The notes beneath the pieces were generated by a model. It did no database searches and was not told the DNA's origin. It saw only the letters and a list, made by a program, of their open reading frames with translations. From contig NEEC01000223.1 in NCBI GenBank assembly GCA_002189035.1, positions 1 to 35,152 of the forward strand: a stretch of 35,152 nucleotides of DNA, written 5' to 3'. Of the stretch, positions 12,198-23,043 are shown piece by piece; position 1 is the first letter of the stretch; every line of letters begins with the position of its first letter. This DNA is from Utricularia gibba (Eukaryota; Streptophyta; Magnoliopsida; Lamiales; Lentibulariaceae). Made by a program: the position numbers and the translations under genes.

Positions 12198-13756
12198 GAT
12201 GCATTTGTTTAAATTACGATATCACGTGCACCCTACATGATTTTTTCGACAACTTACTTTATACATGGGGAGGCGGTCTTGGGGGGTACTGGAACCGGAA
12301 AATGGTCAGCGTAGGCTTGGGCCGATAGTAAGTTGTAGCCCGACAAAGAAAGTGATGTATTTATTATCGTTCGGTTTTGGGCTGCCTACATGGTTTTTCA
12401 AGGAAAATCTTCTCGTTTTGTGGTGGCTAGTCTCGCAGGAACTTGTCCTGGACCCCGATTCTGTATGGCTCATGGGTCAACCGGATGCAAATCGAAGAAA
12501 AAAATGATGCATTTGTTTAAATTACGATATCACGTGCACCCTACATGATTTTTTCGACAACTTACTTTATACATGGGGAGGCGGTCTTGGGGGGTACCTG
12601 GAACCGGAAAATGGTCAGCGTAGGCTTGGGCCGATAGTAAGTTGTAGCCCGACAAAAAAGTAATGTATTTATTATCGTTCGGTTTCGGAAGCTGCCTAAA
12701 TGCTTTTTGAAAGAACATCTTCTCGTTTTATGGCGGCCAGTCTCGCTGGGAACTTGGTCCTTGACCCTGGTTCTGTATGCTCATGGGGTCAACCGGATGC
12801 AAATCGATGAAAAAAATGATGCATTTGTTTAAATTGCGATATCACGTGCACCCCACATGATTTTTTCAACAACTTACTTTATACTTGAGGAGGCGATCTT
12901 AGGGTGCACCTCGAACAGGACAAAGGTAAGGTTTGGCTTGCGCCAGAGTTAGTTGTAGCCCGACAAAGAAAGTGATGTATTTATTATCGTTCGGTTTTCG
13001 GGGTTGCCTACATGGTTTTTCAAGGAACCTTCTCGTTTTGTGGTGGCCAGTCTCGCTGGGAACTTGTCCTGACCCCGATTCTGTATGGCTCATGAGGTCA
13101 ACCGGATGCAAATCGATGAAAAAAATGATGCATTTGTTTAAATTACGATATCACGTGCACCCCACATGATTTTTTAACAACTTACTTTATACATGAGGAG
13201 GCGGTCTTGGGGGGTACCTGGAACCGGAAAATGGTCAGCTTAGGCTTGGGCCGATAGTAAGTTGTAGCCCGGCAAAGAAAGTGATGTATTTATTATCGTT
13301 CGGTTTTCGGGGGCTGCCTACATGGTTTTTCAAGGAACCGCTTCTCGTTTTGTGGCGGCCAGTCTCGCTGGGAACTTGGTCCTGGACCCCGATTCTGTAT
13401 GGCTCATGGGGTCCACCGGATGCAAATCGAAGAAAAAAAAATGATGCATTTGTTTAAATTACGATATCACGTTCACCCTACATGATTTTTTCGACAACTT
13501 ACTTTATACATGGGGAGGCGGTCTTGGGGGGTACCTGGAACCGGAAAATGGTCAGCTTAGGCTTGGGCCGATAGTAAGTTGTAGCCCGGCAAAGAAAGTG
13601 ATGTATTTATTATCGTTCGGTTTTGGGGGCTGCCTACATGGTTTTTCAAGGAAAATCTTCTCGTTTTGTGGTGGCTAGTCTCGCAGGGAACCTTGTCCTG
13701 GACCCCGATTCTGTATGGCTCATGGGTCAACCGGATGCAAATCGAAGAAAAAAAAT
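12198..13756 (+). repeat. Transition block C/E'-C-D-E'-E'
   Basis: Monomers start at 12198 (C-like first half with an E'-like second half), 12506 (C), 12818 (D), 13127 (E') and 13443 (E'). From here rightwards subtype A becomes rare and E'-type monomers ending 'aatcgaag' become common. Confidence 0.7.
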
Positions 13757-16556
13757 GATGCATTTGTTTAAATTACGATATCACGTGCACCCTACATGAT
13801 TTTTTCGACAACTTACTTTATACATGGGGAGCGGTCTTGGGGGTACCTGGAACTGGAAAATGGTCAGCGTAGGCTTGGGCCGATAGTAAGTTGTAGCCCG
13901 ACAAATAAAGTAATGTATTTATTATCGTTCGGTTTTCGGAAGCTGCCTAAATGCTTTTTGAAAGAACATCTTCTCGTTTTATGGCGGCCAGTCTCGCTGG
14001 GAACTTGGTCCTTGACCCTGGTTCTGTATGGCTCATGGGGTCAACCGGATGCAAATCGATGAAAAAAATGATGCATTTGTTTAAATTGCGATATCACGTG
14101 CACCCCACATGATTTTTTTCAACAACTTACTTTATACTTGAGGAGGCGATCTTAGGGTGCACCTCGAACAGGACAAAGGTAAGGTTTGGCTTGCGCCGAG
14201 AGTTAGTTGTAGCCAGACAAATAAAGTGATGTATTTATTATCGTTCGGTTTTCGGGGGCTGCCTACATGGTTTTTCAAGGAACCGCTTCTCGTTTTGTGG
14301 TGGCCAGTCTCGCTGGGAACTTGGTCCTTGACCCCGATTCTGTATTGCTCATGAGGTCAACCGGATGCAAATCAATTAAAAAAATGATGCATTTGTTTAA
14401 ATTACGATGTCACGTGCACCCCACATGATTTTTTTAACAACATACTTTATACATGAGGAGGCAGTCTTTGGGTGCATTTGGAACGGGACAAAGGTAAGGT
14501 TTTGCGTGCACCGAGAGTTAGTTGTAGTCCGGCAAATAAAGTGATGTATTTATTATCGTTCGGTTTTCGGGGCTGCCTACATGGTTTTTCAAGGAACCGC
14601 TTCTCGTTTTGTGGCGGCCAGTCTCGCTGGGAACTTGGTCCTGGACCCCGATTCTGTATGGCTCATGGGTCACCGGATGCAAATCGAAGAAAAAAATGAT
14701 GCATTTGTTTAAATTACGATATCACGTGCACCCTACATGATTTTTTCGACAACTTACTTTATACATGGGGAGGCGGTCTTGGGGGGTACCTGGAACCGGA
14801 AAATGGTCAGCTTAGGCTTGGGCCGATAGTAAGTTGTAGCCCGGCAAAGAAAGTGATGTATTTATTATCGTTCGGTTTTTGGGGGCTGCCTACATGGTTT
14901 TTTCAAGGAACATCTTCTCGTTTTGTGGTGGCTAGTCTCGCAGGGAACTTTGTCCTGGACCCCGATTCTGTATGGCTCATGGGGTCAACCGGATGCAAAT
15001 CGAAGAAAAAAAATGATGCATTTGTTTAAATTACGATATCACGTGCACCCTACATGATTTTTTCGACAACTTACTTTATACATGGGGAGGCGGTCTTGGG
15101 GGTACCTGGAACCGGAAAATGGTCAGCTTAGGCTTGGCCGATAGTAAGTTGTAGCCCGGCAAAGAAAGTGATGTATTTATTATCGTTCGGTTTTCGGGGC
15201 TTCCTACATGGTTTTTCAAGGAACATCTTCTCGTTTTGTGGCGGCTAGTCTCGCTGGGAACTTTGTCCTGGACCCCGATTCTGTATGGCTCATGGGGTCA
15301 ACCGGATGCAAATCGATGAAAAAAATGATGCATTTGTTTAAATTACGATATCACGTGCACCCTACATGATTTTTTCAACAACTTACTTTATACATGGGAG
15401 GCGGTCTTGGGGGTACCTGGAACCGGAAAAGGTCAGCTTAGGCTTGGGCCGAGTAAGTTGTAGCCCGGCAAAGAAAGTGATGTATTTATTATCGTTCGGT
15501 TTTGGGGGCTGCCTATGGTTTTTCAAGGAAAATCTTCTCGTTTTGTGGGGCCAGTCTCGCTGGGAACTTGGTCCTTGACCCCGATTCTGTATGGCTCATG
15601 GGGTCAACCGGATGCAAATCGATGAAAAAAAATGATGCATTTGTTTAAATTACGATGTCACGTGCACCCCATGATTTTTTAAACAACATACTTTATACAT
15701 GAGGAGGCGTCTTGGGGGTACCTGGAACCGGAAAAGGTCAGCTTAGGCTTGGGCCGAAGTAAGTTGTAGCCCGGCAAAGAAAGTGATGTATTTATTATCG
15801 TTCGGTTTTGGGGCTGCCTACATGGTTTTTCAAGGAACGCTTCTCGTTTTGTGGCGGCCAGTCTCGCTGGGAACTTGGTCCTGGACCCCGATTCTGTATG
15901 GCTCATGGGGTCACCGGATGCAAATCGAAGAAAAAAAATGATGCATTTGTTTAAATTACGATATCACGTGCACCCTACATGATTTTTTCACAACTTACTT
16001 TATACATGGGGAGGCGTCTTGGGGTACCTGGAACCGGAAAATGGTCAGCTTAGGCTTGGGCCGATAGTAAGTTGTAGCCCGGCAAAGAAAGTGATGTATT
16101 TATTATCGTTCGGTTTTGGGGGCTGCCTACATGGTTTTTCAAGGAAATCTTCTCGTTTGTGGCGGCTAGTCTCGCAGGGAACTTGTCCTGGACCCCGATT
16201 CTGTATGGCTCATGGGGTCAACCGGATGCAAATCGAAGAAACAATGATGCATTTGTTTAATTACGATATCACGTGCACCCCACATGATTTTTTCGACAAC
16301 TTACTTTATACATGGGGAGGCGGTCTTGGGGGTACCTGGAACCGGAAAATGGTCAGCTTAGGCTTGGGCCGATAGTAAGTTGTAGCCCGGCAAAGAAAGT
16401 GATGTATTTATTAACGTTCGGTTTTCGGGGTTGCCTACATGGTTTTTCAAGGAACATCTTCCCGTTTTGTGGTGGCTAGTCTCGCTGGGAACTTTGTCCT
16501 GGACCTCGATTCTTTATGGCTTATGAGGTCAACCGGATGCAAATCGATGAAAAAAT
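13757..16556 (+). repeat. Block C-D-G followed by E'-type monomers and F
   Basis: Monomers start at 13757 (C), 14070 (D with tail 'aatcaatta'), 14386 (G, the first clear G subtype), 14698, 15015, 15327, 15634 and 15940 (E'-like, several with small deletions) and 16246 (F). C-D-G-E' is the order that later flanks the copia copies. Confidence 0.7.
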
Positions 16557-18711
16557 GATGCATTTGTTTAAATTACGATATCACGTGCACCCTACATGAT
16601 TTTTTCAACAACTTACTTTATACTTGAGGAGGTGGTCTTGGGGGCAAGAGGAACCAGACAACGGTCATATTAGGCTTGGCCGAAAGTAAGTTGTAGCCCG
16701 GCAAAGAAAGTGATGTATTTATTAACGTTCGGTTTTCAGGGTTGCCTACATGGTTTTCCAAGGAAAAGCTTTCGTTTTGTGGCGGCCGCTCTCGCAGGGC
16801 ACTTGGTCCGGCCCCTGATTCTTTATGGCTCATGAGGACAAAAGGATGCAAATCGATGAAAATAATGATGCATTTGTTTAAATTACGATGTCGCGTGCAC
16901 CCCAAATGATTTTTTTAACAACATACTTTATACATGAGGAGGCGGTCTTGGGGGCACTTGGAACCGGAAAAAGATCAGCTTAGGCTTGGGCCGAAAGTAA
17001 GTTGTAGCCCGGCAAAGAAAGTGATGTATTTATTATCGTTCGGTTTTGGGGTTGCCTACATGGTTTTTCAAGGAACATCTTCTCGTTTTGTGGTGGCGTC
17101 TCGCTGGGAACTTGTCCTGACCCCGATTCTGTATGGCTCATGGGGTCAAGGATGCAAATCGAAGAAAAAAAATGATGCATTTGTTAAATTACGATATCAC
17201 GTGCACCCTACATGATTTTTTCGACAACTTACTTTATACATGGGAGGCGGTCTTGGGGGTACCTGGAACCGGAAAATGGTCAGCGTAGGCTTGGGCCGAT
17301 AGTAAGTTGTAGCCGGCAAAAAGTAATGTATTTATTATCGTTCGGTTTTCGGAAGCTGCCTAAATGCTTTTTGAAAGAACATCTTCTCGTTTTATGGCGG
17401 CCAGTCTCGCTGGGAACTTGGTCCTTGACCCTGGTTCTGTATGGCTCATGGGGTCAACCGGATGCAAATCGATGAAAAAAATGATGCATTTGTTTAAATT
17501 ACGATATCACGTGCACCCCACATGATTTTTTAACAACTACTTTATACATGAGGAGGCGGTCTTGGGGTACTGGAACCGGAAAATGGTCAGCGTAGGCTTG
17601 GCCGATAGTAAGTTGTAGCCCGACAAATAAAGTAATGTATTTATTATCGTTCGGTTTTCGGTGCCTAAATGCTTTTTGAAAGAACATCTTCGTTTTATGG
17701 CGGCGTCTCGCTGGAACTTGGTCCTTGACCCTGGTTCTGTATGGCCCATGGGGTCAACCGGATGCAAATCGATGAAAAAAAATGATGCATTTGTTTAAAT
17801 TGCGATATCACGTGCACCCCACATGATTTTTTCAACAACTTACTTTATACTTGAGGAGGCGATCTTAGGGTGCACCTCGAACAGGACAAAGGTAGGTTTG
17901 GCTTGCGCCGAGAGTTAGTTGTAGCCCGACAAAAAGTGATGTATTTATTATCGTTCGGTTTCGGGGCTGCCTACATGTTTTTCAAGGAACCGCTTCTCGT
18001 TTTGTGGTGGCCAGTCTCGCTGGGAACTTGGTCCTTGACCCCGATTCTGTATGCTCATGAGGTCAACCGGATGCAAATCATTAAAAAAATGATGCATTTG
18101 TTTAAATTACGATGTCACGTGCACCCCACATGATTTTTTTAACAACATACTTTATACATGAGGAGGCGTCTTGGGTGCATTTGGAACGGGACAAAGGTAA
18201 GGTTTTGCTGCACCGAGAGTTAGTTGTAGCCGGCAAATAAAGTGATGTATTTATTATCGTTCGGTTTTCGGGTTGCCTACATGGTTTTCCAAGGAACATC
18301 TTCTCGTTTTGTGGCGCCAGTCTCGCTGGGAGCTTTGTCCTGGACCCCGATTCTGTATGGCTCATGGGGTCAAAAGGATGCAAATCGATGAATACAATGA
18401 TGCATTTGTTTAAATTACGATATCACGTGCACCCTACATGATTTTTTCGACAACTTACTTTATACATGGGGAGGCGGTCTTGGGGGGTACCTGGAACCGG
18501 AAAATGGTCAGCTTAGGCTTGGGCCGATAGTAAGTTGTAGCCCGGCAAAGAAAGTGATGTATTTATTATCGTTCGGTTTTTGGGGGCTGCCTACATGGTT
18601 TTTCAAGGAAATCTTCTCGTTTTGTGGTGGCCAGTCTCGCTGGGAACTTGTCCTGACCCCGATTCTGTATGGCTCATGGGGTCAACCGGATGCAAATCGA
18701 AGAAAAAAAAT
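16557..18711 (+). repeat. Block A-B-C-C-D-G/E-E'
   Basis: Monomers start at 16557 (A), 16867 (B), 17174 (C), 17483 (second C, 301 bp with several deletions), 17784 (D), 18091 (G first half, E second half) and 18399 (E'). This is the last monomer with the full A first half ('gaaccagacaacgg') in the window. Confidence 0.7.
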
Positions 18712-20860
18712 GATGCATTTGTTTAAATTACGATATCACGTGCACCCTACATGATTTTTTCAACATACTTTATACATGGGAGGCGGTCTTGGGGGCACCT
18801 GGAACGGAAAGGTCAGCTAGGCTTGGGCCGATAGTAAGTTGTAGCCCGACAAATAAAGTGATGTATTTATTATCGTTCGGTTTTCGGGCTGCCTAAATGG
18901 TTTTTCAAAGAACATCTTCTCGTTTTGGCGGCCAGTCTCGCTGGGAACTTGGTCCTTGACCCTGATTCTGTATGGCTCATGGGTCAACCGGATGCAAATC
19001 GATGAAAAAAAATGATGCATTTGTTTAAATTGCGATATCACGTGCACCCCACATGATTTTTTCAACAACTTACTTTATACTTGAGGAGGCGGTCTTGGGG
19101 TGCACCTCGAACAGGACAAAGGTAAGGTTTGGCTTGCCGAGAGTAGTTGTAGCCCGACAAATAAAGTGATGTATTTATTATCGTTCGGTTTTCGGGGGCT
19201 TGCCTACATGGTTTTTCAAGGAACCTTCTCGTTTTGTGGTGGCCAGTCTCGCTGGGAACTTGGTCCTTGACCCCGATTCTGTATGCTCATGAGGTCAACC
19301 GGATGCAAATCAATTAAAAAAAATGATGCATTTGTTTAAATTACGATGTCACGTGCACCCCACATGATTTTTTAACAACATACTTTATACATGAGGAGGC
19401 GTCTTGGGTTTTGGAACGGGAAAAGGTAAGGTTTTGGCCCGAGAGTTAGTTGTAGCCGGCAAATAAAGTGATGTATTTATTATCGTTCGGTTTTCGGGGT
19501 TGCCTACATGGTTTTCCAAGGAACATCTTCTCGTTTGTGGCAGCCAGTCTCGCTGGGAGCTTTGTCCTGGACCCCGATTCTGTATGGCTCATGGGGTCAA
19601 AAGGATGCAAATCGATGAATACAATGATGCATTTGTTTAAATTACGATATCACGTGCACCCTACATGATTTTTTTTCGACAACTTACTTTATACATGGGG
19701 AGGCGGTCTTGGGGGTACCTGGAACCGGAAAATGGTCAGCTTAGGCTTGGGCCGATAGTAAGTTGTAGCCCGGCAAAGAAAGTGATGTATTTATTATCGT
19801 TCGGTTTTCGGGGCTGCCTACATGGTTTTTCAAGGAAATCTTCTCGTTTTGTGGTGGCTAGTCTCGCTGGGAACTTGTCCTGGACCCCGATTCTGTTATG
19901 GCTCATGGGGTCAACCGGATGCAAATCGAAGAAAAAAGATGCATTTGTTTAAATTACGATATCACGTGCACCCTTCATGATTTTTTCACAACATACTTTA
20001 TACATGAGGAGGCGTCTTGGGGACCTGGAACGGAGGTCAGGTAGGCTTGGGCCGAAGTAAGTTGTAGCCCGGCAAAGAAAGTGATGTATTTATTATCGTT
20101 CGGTTTTCGGGGCCTAATGGTTTTTGTCTTCTCGTTTTTGGCGGCCGCTCTCGCTGGGCACTTGGTCCGGGCCCCTGATTCTTTATGGCTCATGAGGACA
20201 AAATGATGCAAATCGATGAAAATAATGATGCATTTGTTTAAATTACGATGTCGCGTGCACCCCAAATGATTTTTTAACAACATACTTTATACATGAGGAG
20301 GCGGTCTTGGGGGCACTTGGAACCGGAAAAAGATCAGCTTAGGCTTGGGCCGAAAGTAAGTTGTAGCCCGGCAAAGAAAGTGATGTATTTATTATCGTTC
20401 GGTTTTTGGGGTTGCCTACATGGTTTTTCAAGGAACATCTTCTCGTTTTGTGGTGGCTAGTTTCGCTGGGAACTTGGTCCTTGACCCCGATTCTGTATGG
20501 CTCATGGGGTCAACCGGATGCAAATCGAAGAAAAAAAATGATGCATTTGTTTAAATTACGATATCACGTGCACCCTACATGATTTTTTCGACAACTTACT
20601 TTATACATGGGGAGGCGGTCTTGGGGGTACCTGGAACCGGAAAATGGTCAGCTTAGGCTTGGGCCGATAGTAAGTTGTAGCCCGGCAAAGAAAGATGTAT
20701 TTATTATCGTTCGGTTTTTGGGGCTGCCTAAATGTTTTTGAAAATCTTCTCGTTTTATGGCGGCCAGTCTCGCTGGGAACTTGTCCTTGACCCCGTTCTG
20801 TATGGCTCATGGGGTGATGAAAAAAAATGATGCATTTGTTTAAATTACGGTATCACGTGC
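18712..20860 (+). repeat. Block leading into copia copy 1: C-D-G/E-E'-A-like-B-junction monomer
   Basis: Monomers start at 18712 (C-like), 19014 (D), 19325 (G/E), 19626 (E'), 19938 (289 bp, E'-like start and A-type end, with clear internal losses near 20110-20150), 20227 (B) and 20540 (E-like first half). The last monomer lacks 16 bp at 20815/20816 ('ggggt' joined to 'gatga'). After the next anchor at 20829 the satellite stops at 20860, just past 'tatcacgtgc', where the copia fragment begins. Confidence 0.75.
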
Positions 20861-21595
20861 CCTGGTTATATTCATATTGTGCATTTTGGTGAGGAGAGCA
20901 GATTCACCATAAGTTTTCTCAACTTCATTACCATCTCTTAGTTCCAATCTCTTTTCTGTAGATTGCAACTCAATCATGATCTCTCTAAATGTTGGCTCTG
21001 GTGTAACAGGATATTCAGGATACAGCTGATGGAGCTTTCCTTCAATAATGTCAAGGATTTTTCTTTCTGTCTCAAGTGCACATAACTTTGGCTCGAATCT
21101 TGCAGGTAGGCTCATGATTGCCTTGCTAATCACCTTTTGATCCTCAAGTTTTTCCCCCAATCCTCGAATCTCCTTCACAAGCTTCGCAGTACGTTCATAA
21201 TAGACTTGTATGGTTTCATTGTCTAACATTTTGTTCCTCTCAAAGTCCTCCAGCTTGTTTTTGCATAATATCTCTCTGAGTTTGGCATCGCCTTCATAAT
21301 GGGATTTGAGAGTATCCCATATTTCTTTTGCTGATTGACACTCTGCAATATCATCAAATAGATGTTCAGAGATGGCTTGATACAAGGCATCCATTGCTTC
21401 ATCTTTTCTCTGTTGAAGATACTCAGCTTCCTCTTGCTGTTCTGATGTGGATTTGCTTGTTATTGTAATAGCCGGAATCTCCCTTTCAACAACATCCCAA
21501 ATCTTTCTGACCCGAAGGTAGCTGCGCATCTTTTTGACCCAGCTTCCATACTCTGAACCATCAAATATTGGAGGTCCTCTACCAGATGCCATCAT
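20840..21595 (-). CDS. gag: Copia Gag polyprotein, C-terminally truncated and fused to satellite
   Basis: This is a 251-codon open frame, the only intact gag among the four copies. The start is the first ATG (21595), with an in-frame stop upstream in the leader. Residues 11-23 (FDGSEYGSWVKKM) and the WDVVE motif at 33-37 match the N-terminal region of plant copia Gag. Residues from about 60 to 220, including AKEIWDTLKSHYEG, correspond to the UBN2-type Gag domain that assembles the virus-like particle in the cytoplasm. The CCHC zinc knuckle and everything after it are missing. Residues 1-245 come from the element. The last six (ARDTVI) and the stop codon come from satellite DNA. An intact frame does not show expression. 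An RNA-binding knuckle would be needed for normal packaging, so function is doubtful. Confidence 0.85.
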   Translation of the reverse strand: MMASGRGPPIFDGSEYGSWVKKMRSYLRVRKIWDVVEREIPAITITSKSTSEQQEEAEYLQQRKDEAMDALYQAISEHLFDDIAECQSAKEIWDTLKSHYEGDAKLREILCKNKLEDFERNKMLDNETIQVYYERTAKLVKEIRGLGEKLEDQKVISKAIMSLPARFEPKLCALETERKILDIIEGKLHQLYPEYPVTPEPTFREIMIELQSTEKRLELRDGNEVEKTYGESALLTKMHNMNITRARDTVI

Positions 21596-21624
21596 AGCCA
21601 CCGCTTGACAAGCTTTGGGTTGAT

Positions 21625-21643
21625 ACTTGGTAATCTACCAAGT
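21625..21643 (-). other. Hairpin in the gag leader (copy 1)
   Basis: An 8-bp inverted repeat with a 3-nt loop (acttggta-atc-taccaagt) lies between the PBS and the gag ATG. It is present in all four copies (also 28461-28479, 31598-31616 and 34738-34756). Leader hairpins can serve in RNA dimerisation or packaging, but nothing here proves that. Confidence 0.5.
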
Positions 21644-21701
21644 AAAAAACGCTGAACGGTATATAAAATACTGAAACGAACACAGGTTTGAGAACCTTAC
21701 T

Positions 21702-21713
21702 GCTCTGATACCA
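21702..21713 (-). other. Primer-binding site, initiator-Met tRNA type (copy 1)
   Basis: The minus strand reads TGGTATCAGAGC immediately after the LTR end. This is the complement of the 3' end of plant initiator-Met tRNA and the usual primer site for minus-strand synthesis in plant copia elements. Confidence 0.9.
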
Positions 21714-22038
21714 TGTTGTTGCAAGAAAAATAGAGTCTTGGGAAGTAACAAAAAGGTAATGCTTATGAGATCACCTTGGATGAAAAACGACTCATGAACA
21801 ATAAGAATGACCGAAAACCTAATTGACATGCATTTCTAGTAGGGCTTATATATACCAAATACCTAGGTTACCCAACAGTGGGCCACAATCATTGAAAACA
21901 CACAAAAAGCCCAACAACTCGAATCCAACACTTCCATGCTCGAACCCAACACCTTTTTTTATCTGAAATATGACATTATGACACAAGTTTAGTTCTTCCA
22001 ATCACCTTCAAGCTTTGGATTGAGGCTGATCTCCAACA
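21714..22038 (-). repeat. Copia 5' LTR, copy 1 (325 bp, complete)
   Basis: On the minus strand it opens TGTTGGAGATCAG and ends GCAACAACA, giving the short inverted terminal repeat TGTTG/CAACA expected of LTRs. The PBS lies directly after it. A TATA-like box lies inside. Only this LTR of the original pair remains. Confidence 0.85.
21846..21854 (-). promoter_or_regulatory. TATA-like box in LTR, copy 1
   Basis: The minus strand reads TATATATAA inside the LTR, about 130 bp before its 3' end, where a U3 promoter is expected. Transcription would run leftwards through gag into satellite. Activity is inferred only from the motif and its position. Confidence 0.6.
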
Positions 22039-22104
22039 CTTGGTCCGAGCCCCTGATTCTTTATGGCTCATGAGGACAAAAGGATGCAAATCGATGAATA
22101 CAAT

Positions 22105-22419
22105 GATGCAATTGTTTAAATTACGATATCACGTGCACCCTACATGATTTTTTCAACAACTTACTTTATACTTGAGGAGGTGGTCTTGGGGGGCAAGAGG
22201 AACCGGACAAAGGTCAGCTTATGCTTGGGTCGAAAGTAAGTTGTAGCCTGACAAAGAAAGTGATCTATTTATTAACGTTCGGTTTTCGGGGCTACCTACA
22301 TGGTTTTTCAAGGAACCGCTTCTCGTTTTGTGGCGGCCAGTCTCGCTGGGAACTTGGTCCTTTACCCCGATTCTGTATGGCTCATGAGGTCAACCGAATG
22401 CAAATCGATTAAAAAAAAT
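22105..22419 (+). repeat. LTR-flanking private monomer I, copy 1
   Basis: This monomer carries mutations found only beside the copia LTR: CAATTG in place of 'catttg' after the anchor, 'cttatgcttgggtcg', 'gtagcctgacaaag', 'gtgatctatttatt' and 'cctttaccccgatt'. The same set recurs at 28940-29254 and 32078-32391, so the monomer has been copied together with the copia fragment. Confidence 0.85.
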
Positions 22420-23043
22420 GATGCATTTGTTTAAATTGCGATATGACGTGCACCCACATGATTTTTTTCAACAACTTACTTTATACTTGGGGAGGCGGTC
22501 TTGGGTGCACCTGGAACGGGACAAAGGTCAGCTTAGGCTTGGGCAGAAGTAAGTTGTAGCCCGCAAATAAAGTGATAAATTTGATATCGTTCGGTTTTCG
22601 GGCTACCTACATGGTTTTTAAGGAACCGCTTCTCGTTTTGTGGCGGCCAGTCTCGCTGGGAACTTGGTCTTTGACCCCGATTCTGTATGGCTCATGAGGT
22701 CAACCGGATGCAAATCGATTAAAAAAAATGATGCATTTGTTTAAATTGCGGTATGACGTGCACCCACATGATTTTTTTCAACAACTTACTTTATACTTGA
22801 GGAGGCGGTCTTGGGGTGCACCTGGAACGGGACAAAGGTCAGCTTAGGCTTGGGCAGAAAGTAAGTTGTAGCCCGGCAAAGAAAGTGATGTATTTATTAT
22901 CGTTCGGTTTTTGGGGGCTGCCTACATGGTTTTTCAAGGAACCGCTTCTCGTTTTGTGGTGGCCAGTCTCGCTGGGAACTTGTCCTGGACCCCGATTCTG
23001 TATGGCTCATGGGTCAACCGGATGCAAATCGAAGAAAAAAAAT
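22420..23043 (+). repeat. Adjacent pair of closely similar monomers with altered G-box
   Basis: The two monomers (22420-22729 and 22730-23043) both read 'tatgacgtgcacccac' where the rest of the array reads 'tatcacgtgcacc', so CACGTG is lost. Both have 'gcacctggaacgggacaaaggtc' type sequence and 'gggcag' in place of 'gggccg'. They look like a recent local duplication. Confidence 0.7.

Larger units (their letters stand above)
1..20860 (+). repeat. Satellite array 1, ~310 bp monomers, no insertion
   Basis: This is uninterrupted head-to-tail satellite. The anchor GATGCAT recurs at 96, 404, 717, 1027, 1339, 1651, 1963, 2272, 2583, 2896 and so on to 20829. That gives 67 full monomers averaging about 309 bp, plus partial ends. 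All copies are in one orientation. The block around 'ttaaattacgatatcacgtgcacc' and the block 'gtgatgtatttatta' are nearly invariant, while the stretches between them define subtypes. The short open frames on both strands are by-products of the repeat and show no recognisable protein family. No other gene or RNA was seen. The strand is arbitrary. Confidence 0.97.
20861..22038 (-). mobile_element. Truncated Ty1/copia retrotransposon, copy 1 (5' LTR-PBS-gag)
   Basis: Read on the minus strand, the fragment begins with a complete LTR (22038 to 21714), then a PBS (21713-21702), a short leader and gag. It stops abruptly at 20861 inside gag. Protease, integrase, reverse transcriptase, RNase H, polypurine tract and 3' LTR are all absent. 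The right edge is an exact LTR terminus (TGTTGG...) against satellite 'cttggtccgagcccctg'. The left edge joins gag to satellite 'tatcacgtgc'. The two satellite flanks are not adjacent positions of one monomer, so about 220 bp of monomer is missing across the insert. No target-site duplication can be tested because the 3' LTR is lost. Confidence 0.9.

Noticed and set aside
1-20860. CRISPR-like array because of regular repetition
   Set aside because: The repeats are ~310 bp with no unique spacers, and the embedded element is a plant retrotransposon.
20840-21601. GTG start of gag at 21601 (two codons before the first ATG)
   Set aside because: A non-ATG start is unlikely in a plant retroelement, and two ATG codons follow directly at 21595 and 21592.
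21702-21713. tRNA gene suggested by GCTCTGATACCA
   Set aside because: Only the 12-nt tRNA complement is present, placed exactly after an LTR. There is no cloverleaf, so it is a primer-binding site.
21635-21829. 64-codon minus-strand ORF spanning LTR end, PBS and leader (also at 28471, 31608, 34748)
   Set aside because: It runs across the PBS and LTR border, which are functional non-coding parts of the element. Its conservation simply follows that of the copies.
20840-22038. Solo LTR or a complete autonomous element
   Set aside because: Gag and PBS are present, so it is not a solo LTR. No protease, integrase or reverse transcriptase sequence is found in any copy, so it is not autonomous.
20856-22043. 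Target-site duplication around the copia insert
   Set aside because: The right flank is 'cttgg' and the left flank is 'cgtgc'. They do not match, and the 3' LTR that would carry the second copy is missing.
22039-22060. Polypurine tract before the LTR (would allow the composite unit to retrotranspose)
   Set aside because: The minus-strand sequence before TGTTGG is satellite with mixed purines and pyrimidines. No purine run was seen.
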